16,126 nucleotides of DNA from JBDKGH01 sp039798265 (GTDB lineage: Bacteria; Bacteroidota; Bacteroidia; Flavobacteriales_D; Sanyastnellaceae), in contig JBDKGH010000077.1 in assembly GCA_039798265.1 (NCBI GenBank), positions 1-16,126 on the forward strand. Direction: 5' to 3'. Below are positions 14,787-16,126 of the stretch, one piece after another (position 1 is the first letter of the stretch; the number at the start of each line of letters is the position of its first letter). The translations under genes and the position numbers were made by a program. Under the pieces are notes generated by a model. The model was not told the origin of the DNA, ran no database searches, and saw only the letters and a program-made list of their open reading frames with translations.

Positions 14787-16126
14787 CTATAGTTCGATGA
14801 TCACGCCAATAGATGGCAATACCGTTCCATTGTTATTTTCTAAATACAAAGGCTGATAAGAATTCGGATTGTTAGGGTCAACAATTGGATTGCCCAATCC
14901 ATCGCGTTTTACATCCAAAATAGGTTTGGTTACGGTGATGTGATTGTAAATATTTTGAATATCTAAAAACAGATCGAGCGACCATTTGGTAAAGAACCAT
15001 TTTTTATCCACTCTCACATCCAGTTGATGAAAGGTTTTAATGCGTTTGGCATTCAATTGAGACCAGTCAGTTACCGCGGCTCCAAGTCTATTCCATGAAT
15101 CTATATTCATGCTCGCTGCCTCATCATCTGGAGTATATGGCAATCCTCCACTCAGCTGGAAGCGACCTCCAACTTCCCAGTTGCGCTTGAATTTTTTACC
15201 TCCAGTCAAACTTACCAAATGACGACTATCCCAGCTGCTTGGAGCATAGCTTCCGGATACGTTGGTAAACTCACTTCTAACAAAGGTGTAGGCCAAAATA
15301 CCATAGAAACCTTGAAAGAATTTTTGTTGGAATAAAAACTCCAAACCATAAGCTCTTCCCAGCCCTGCGTAATTCAAGGGTTCATCGCCAATCACACCAA
15401 AGTCGGCACCGAGATTGGCCAAACTAATACCACGATTTATACTGAGGGGATAATTGCTGTATTTTTTATAAAACCCTTCTACCGTGATAATCGAATTGCG
15501 CTCCGCCCAATCATACTCAATGCCCGTAACGATCTGATCATTACGAATGTAGCGTGCGTCCTTATTGATCAGCATACCACTTGAACGAAATCCGAGAGCT
15601 GTATAGGTAGGTAATTGATAATAAATGCCCGTATTAAAGTTGATGCTCCATTTTGGCGCAAAAGAATATCGCAGTGAAAAGCGAGGAGAAAGCTGATTGA
15701 GCGGATTCTTCATCTCATCGTTGTAGGCATTTCCATCCATGCGCACACCTCCTGATAAAACCAAGCGCTGCTGAAGTAATGTTTTACTTCCCTGAATGAA
15801 CAATCCATATTTATTGAGGTCCAATGCCGAGTTGTAACGAGATGTTACCACTGAGTCTAATTGAACAAAATAAACGGGCACAGCGCTGGCATTGGTATAC
15901 TGAGCAAACTCATAGTTTACGCCGTATAACGCCTTCCATCCATTCTTTCCAAACCACTTGTTTTCAATGCGTAATTTATTTTCGGTTTCTCTACTGGTGT
16001 AATCAAATGTTTTGGGTAAACTCTCATCATTATTTTCATACTTGAATGCATCGTTCTGCAACACATTTCGGCTAGCAATAACCGATAAACGACCGTTCTC
16101 TGTGTAGTGATCAAACTTGGTTCCTA
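14787..16126 (-). CDS. TonB-dependent receptor, C-terminal beta-barrel part (5' end outside window)
   Basis: The frame is open to the window edge; an internal GTG at 16064 is not a real start, because the reading continues upstream with sensible barrel sequence (GTKFDHYTENGRLSVIASRN). About 446 residues are visible, made of repeated amphipathic strands ending in aromatic residues (YGLFIQGSKTLLQQRLVLSG, PRFSLRYSFAPKWSINFNTG, YGLEFLFQQKFFQGFYGILA). The end GTVLPSIGVIIEL is the usual terminal strand with a hydrophobic C-terminus for outer-membrane insertion. The HLVSLTGGKKFKRNWEVGGR and GLPYTP motifs are typical of Bacteroidota receptors. The plug and any carboxypeptidase-like N-terminal domain lie outside, so the substrate cannot be inferred; no SusD partner is seen downstream. 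Confidence 0.9.
   Translation of the reverse strand, partial: GTKFDHYTENGRLSVIASRNVLQNDAFKYENNDESLPKTFDYTSRETENKLRIENKWFGKNGWKALYGVNYEFAQYTNASAVPVYFVQLDSVVTSRYNSALDLNKYGLFIQGSKTLLQQRLVLSGGVRMDGNAYNDEMKNPLNQLSPRFSLRYSFAPKWSINFNTGIYYQLPTYTALGFRSSGMLINKDARYIRNDQIVTGIEYDWAERNSIITVEGFYKKYSNYPLSINRGISLANLGADFGVIGDEPLNYAGLGRAYGLEFLFQQKFFQGFYGILAYTFVRSEFTNVSGSYAPSSWDSRHLVSLTGGKKFKRNWEVGGRFQLSGGLPYTPDDEAASMNIDSWNRLGAAVTDWSQLNAKRIKTFHQLDVRVDKKWFFTKWSLDLFLDIQNIYNHITVTKPILDVKRDGLGNPIVDPNNPNSYQPLYLENNNGTVLPSIGVIIEL

Noticed and set aside
1..16126. Defence system, prophage, transposon, CRISPR array or tRNA-linked island
   Set aside because: No integrase, transposase, repeat array or tRNA was found, and the genes are typical chromosomal core and envelope genes.

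Overview
The window is chromosomal DNA of a member of the Bacteroidota, probably a Flavobacteriales relative. The grounds are: secreted proteins ending in type IX secretion (T9SS) sorting domains; a bS18 protein of Bacteroidota type; DUF2851 and PspC genes side by side; a TonB-dependent receptor; lipoproteins with typical lipoboxes; and promoters of the TTG / TAnnTTTG type with little sign of Shine-Dalgarno sequences. The order or family is an inference from these features only. No mobile element, tRNA, rRNA or CRISPR array was seen.

Layout. Positions 1-352 hold the 3' end of a T9SS cargo gene. It converges with a minus-strand DUF3298 (RsiV-like) exported protein (371-1387). Across a divergent gap with an 8-bp tandem repeat lies another secreted multidomain protein (1606-3249). 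A bidirectional hairpin terminator separates it from the minus-strand ribosomal operon rpsF-rpsR-rplI (4436 down to 3334), which has a textbook Bacteroidota promoter. Upstream of that, also on the minus strand, a DUF2851 gene and a PspC gene overlap by ATGA.

From 6167 the plus strand carries a small lipoprotein, a possible 31-residue ORF that starts on the lipoprotein stop codon and ends in the loop of a terminator hairpin, and, directly after the hairpin's U-tract, a 1157-residue secreted PNGase F-like protein with a LamG module. A Crp/Fnr-type regulator follows 9 bp later, then a YgiD-type extradiol dioxygenase. The right part is all minus strand: the 3' part of a TonB-dependent receptor, hslR (Hsp15), a GNAT acetyltransferase (ATGA overlap with hslR), a PLP aminotransferase with its own promoter, and a lipoprotein with C-terminal membrane helices.

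Most of this is ordinary core and envelope biology. The points most worth a second look are: (i) the short ORF and terminator in front of the PNGase F-like gene, which are arranged like a translation-controlled attenuator; (ii) the roughly 500-residue insertion that splits the PNGase F catalytic fold while keeping its main catalytic Asp and all six core cysteines; (iii) a nuclease-like motif plus a C-terminal cysteine cluster in DUF2851.
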